A program made the translations under genes and the position numbers. DNA of 6,569 nucleotides from Planctomycetaceae bacterium (lineage in GTDB: Bacteria; Planctomycetota; Planctomycetia; Pirellulales; Thermoguttaceae), in assembly GCA_031274045.1 (NCBI GenBank), contig JAISQS010000579.1, positions 1 through 6,569 of the forward strand, given 5' to 3'. Shown piece after piece: positions 5,304 to 6,569 of the stretch. How positions within the stretch are numbered: the first letter of the stretch is position 1; each line of letters starts with the position of its first letter. The notes under the pieces are model-generated. The model ran no database searches. It was not told the DNA's origin and saw nothing but the letters and a program-made list of their open reading frames with translations.

Positions 5304-6569
5304 TTATTGGAAGAGGGAGGAGACGGCGAACTGGCTGAATGAGCGGGCGTATGCGATCGCGCTCATTGCGGATTGTGCAATCAATTCTTGCCGAGCGAGC
5401 CGTGACGATTCGAGTGCAATATCTGTATTTGAAATAGTCGCCTCAGTCTCGGTGACAACAGCTAATTGATCCTCAAGATTAGTCTGATTCGCCCCAAGCA
5501 CATTCTTCTGTATAGTACCCAACCGACCACGCTCAGAAGCAATCTGATTAACAATATCAGTTATCACCTCGCGGGCAAGGGCTATATCACTAGATTTGCT
5601 GTAATCAAGATTACCCAAATCAGCCAATGTCGTCTCACCATCCGCACTCCTTAGCGAGTTTGAATTAATCGCGCTAATACCGATGTTATATCTACCTGCA
5701 CTCGTTACATCTTTGCCCAACTGGTACGATGTGCCACCAGTGACGGCGATGTCAAATGCGTCATTGAGTACGGCAGCGGATAGATTGGCACTAAAATTTA
5801 TGTTATTGGAATAGACATCTATTCTATCACCGTTTGTCACTACGGCTCCAGACAAACCAGTTATTACCCAGTCTTTGCCAGCAGCAGATAACAGTCCATT
5901 AGCTACGTTTGTGTTATCGATAGTTCCTCCATACGCAGTGAAATCACCTAAATCAACTGGACTTCTGGCAGAAGTACTAATATCGGTGTCTGTCGCTTTT
6001 ATCGTAAAACTTATATTGCTACCTTTTTCAGTTGACGATAGCGTAAAACCATTGGTGCCATCATAGTCCGCTTCTAATGCAACATCTGGATTGTTACCTA
6101 ATACCGCAACAACTTTATCGTAAACATCATTAGCTGAGTAGGTCGCAGAAGTAAGATTCACTATAACCGATTTACCATTGGCATCCGTAATCACAATATC
6201 TCGCTTCGTATCAGCAGCAACAGTCATGTCCTTGTTAGCAGCTAATTGAATACCAGCTTCCGAAGCTAATCCATTTACCGTGAATGACACGTTTTGTGCA
6301 GCTCCGGCTGGTACGTTTGCGGAAGTGACTCTTATATCGGAAATTTTATCAGCGTTTCCGCTCGTTACTAATGTGTTATAGCTATATGCTCCGTTTATGA
6401 TTTGTTTTCCGTTATATATTGTTGTTCTGCTTAATGCGTCTACGGAGCTTATGAGTTGATTTATGTATTGTGATACTGTTGTTGCGTCGTTTTGTCCGCT
6501 TAGCATTCCCATTATGCCGGTGTCGGTTGAGTCGCTTGGGTCGCCGGTGAATAGGTTCGCAATACTCCC
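5304..6569 (-). CDS. Flagellin (5' end beyond the window)
   Basis: The frame is open to the window edge, giving 421 visible residues; the N-terminal part of the gene lies outside. The opening visible residues read GSIANLFTGDPSDSTDTGIM. Next comes the end of the N-terminal D1 helix (VSQYINQLISSVDALSRTTI) with the flagellin-typical tTxxNGKqiinG motif. A variable central region (about 240 residues) includes a segment like the flagellin hook IN motif (VSFTVNGLASEAGIQL). The C-terminal D1/D0 helices are diagnostic: IASERGRLGTIQKNV, the NLEDQLAVVTETEATISNTD stretch, then IALESSRLARQELIAQSAMS, ending SSLFQ. The protein is the filament subunit, exported through the flagellar type III apparatus and polymerised outside the cell. 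Met codons at 6512 and 6506 are internal. The symbol fliC would fit, but paralogues are common, so none is assigned. Confidence 0.93.
   Translation of the reverse strand, partial: GSIANLFTGDPSDSTDTGIMGMLSGQNDATTVSQYINQLISSVDALSRTTIYNGKQIINGAYSYNTLVTSGNADKISDIRVTSANVPAGAAQNVSFTVNGLASEAGIQLAANKDMTVAADTKRDIVITDANGKSVIVNLTSATYSANDVYDKVVAVLGNNPDVALEADYDGTNGFTLSSTEKGSNISFTIKATDTDISTSARSPVDLGDFTAYGGTIDNTNVANGLLSAAGKDWVITGLSGAVVTNGDRIDVYSNNINFSANLSAAVLNDAFDIAVTGGTSYQLGKDVTSAGRYNIGISAINSNSLRSADGETTLADLGNLDYSKSSDIALAREVITDIVNQIASERGRLGTIQKNVLGANQTNLEDQLAVVTETEATISNTDIALESSRLARQELIAQSAMSAIAYARSFSQFAVSSLFQ

Noticed and set aside
5251..5469. Plus-strand open frame opposite the flagellin 3' end
   Set aside because: It begins inside the hairpin and runs antisense to the conserved flagellin C-terminus; there is no independent support.

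Overview
The window looks like a chromosomal stretch from a member of the Planctomycetota or a neighbouring PVC-group phylum. The basis is a large secreted LamG / beta-propeller / hydrazine-synthase-alpha-like dihaem protein, a family architecture I associate with Planctomycetota and relatives, next to a flagellin gene. GC content is moderate and the spacers carry structured repeats. The phylum is an inference; no rRNA or other marker gene is present.

Layout, left to right. Positions 1-815 hold no credible gene. They contain a large imperfect inverted repeat (1 to about 245), further hairpins (401-432, 462-477), a perfect 20-bp tandem duplication (532-571), a strong intrinsic terminator read on the minus strand (654-703) and a GTTAC pentamer tract (755-779). 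Positions 816-4676 (minus) are one intact 1286-codon gene for a secreted dihaem protein. It has its own ribosome binding site (4684-4689), a leader with two small hairpins and a good sigma70-type promoter (4800-4827). Positions 4828-5241 are a spacer with a second hairpin element (4906-4946) and a third copy of the structured repeat (4945-5123). A strong hairpin (5242-5289) follows the stop codon of a flagellin gene (5304-6569, minus) whose 5' end lies beyond the window.

Both genes read on the minus strand but appear to be separate transcription units. The large gene has its own promoter and terminator, and the flagellin is followed by a hairpin and a repeat-filled spacer. Nothing in the sequence links the two functionally: one protein would be secreted and redox-active, the other is the flagellar filament subunit.

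I see no multi-gene novel system. The points most worth a second look are the dihaem protein outside any visible anammox context, the palindromic hairpin-rich repeat family, and a block-wise switch in synonymous codon choice (third base C/A versus T/G) inside both genes.
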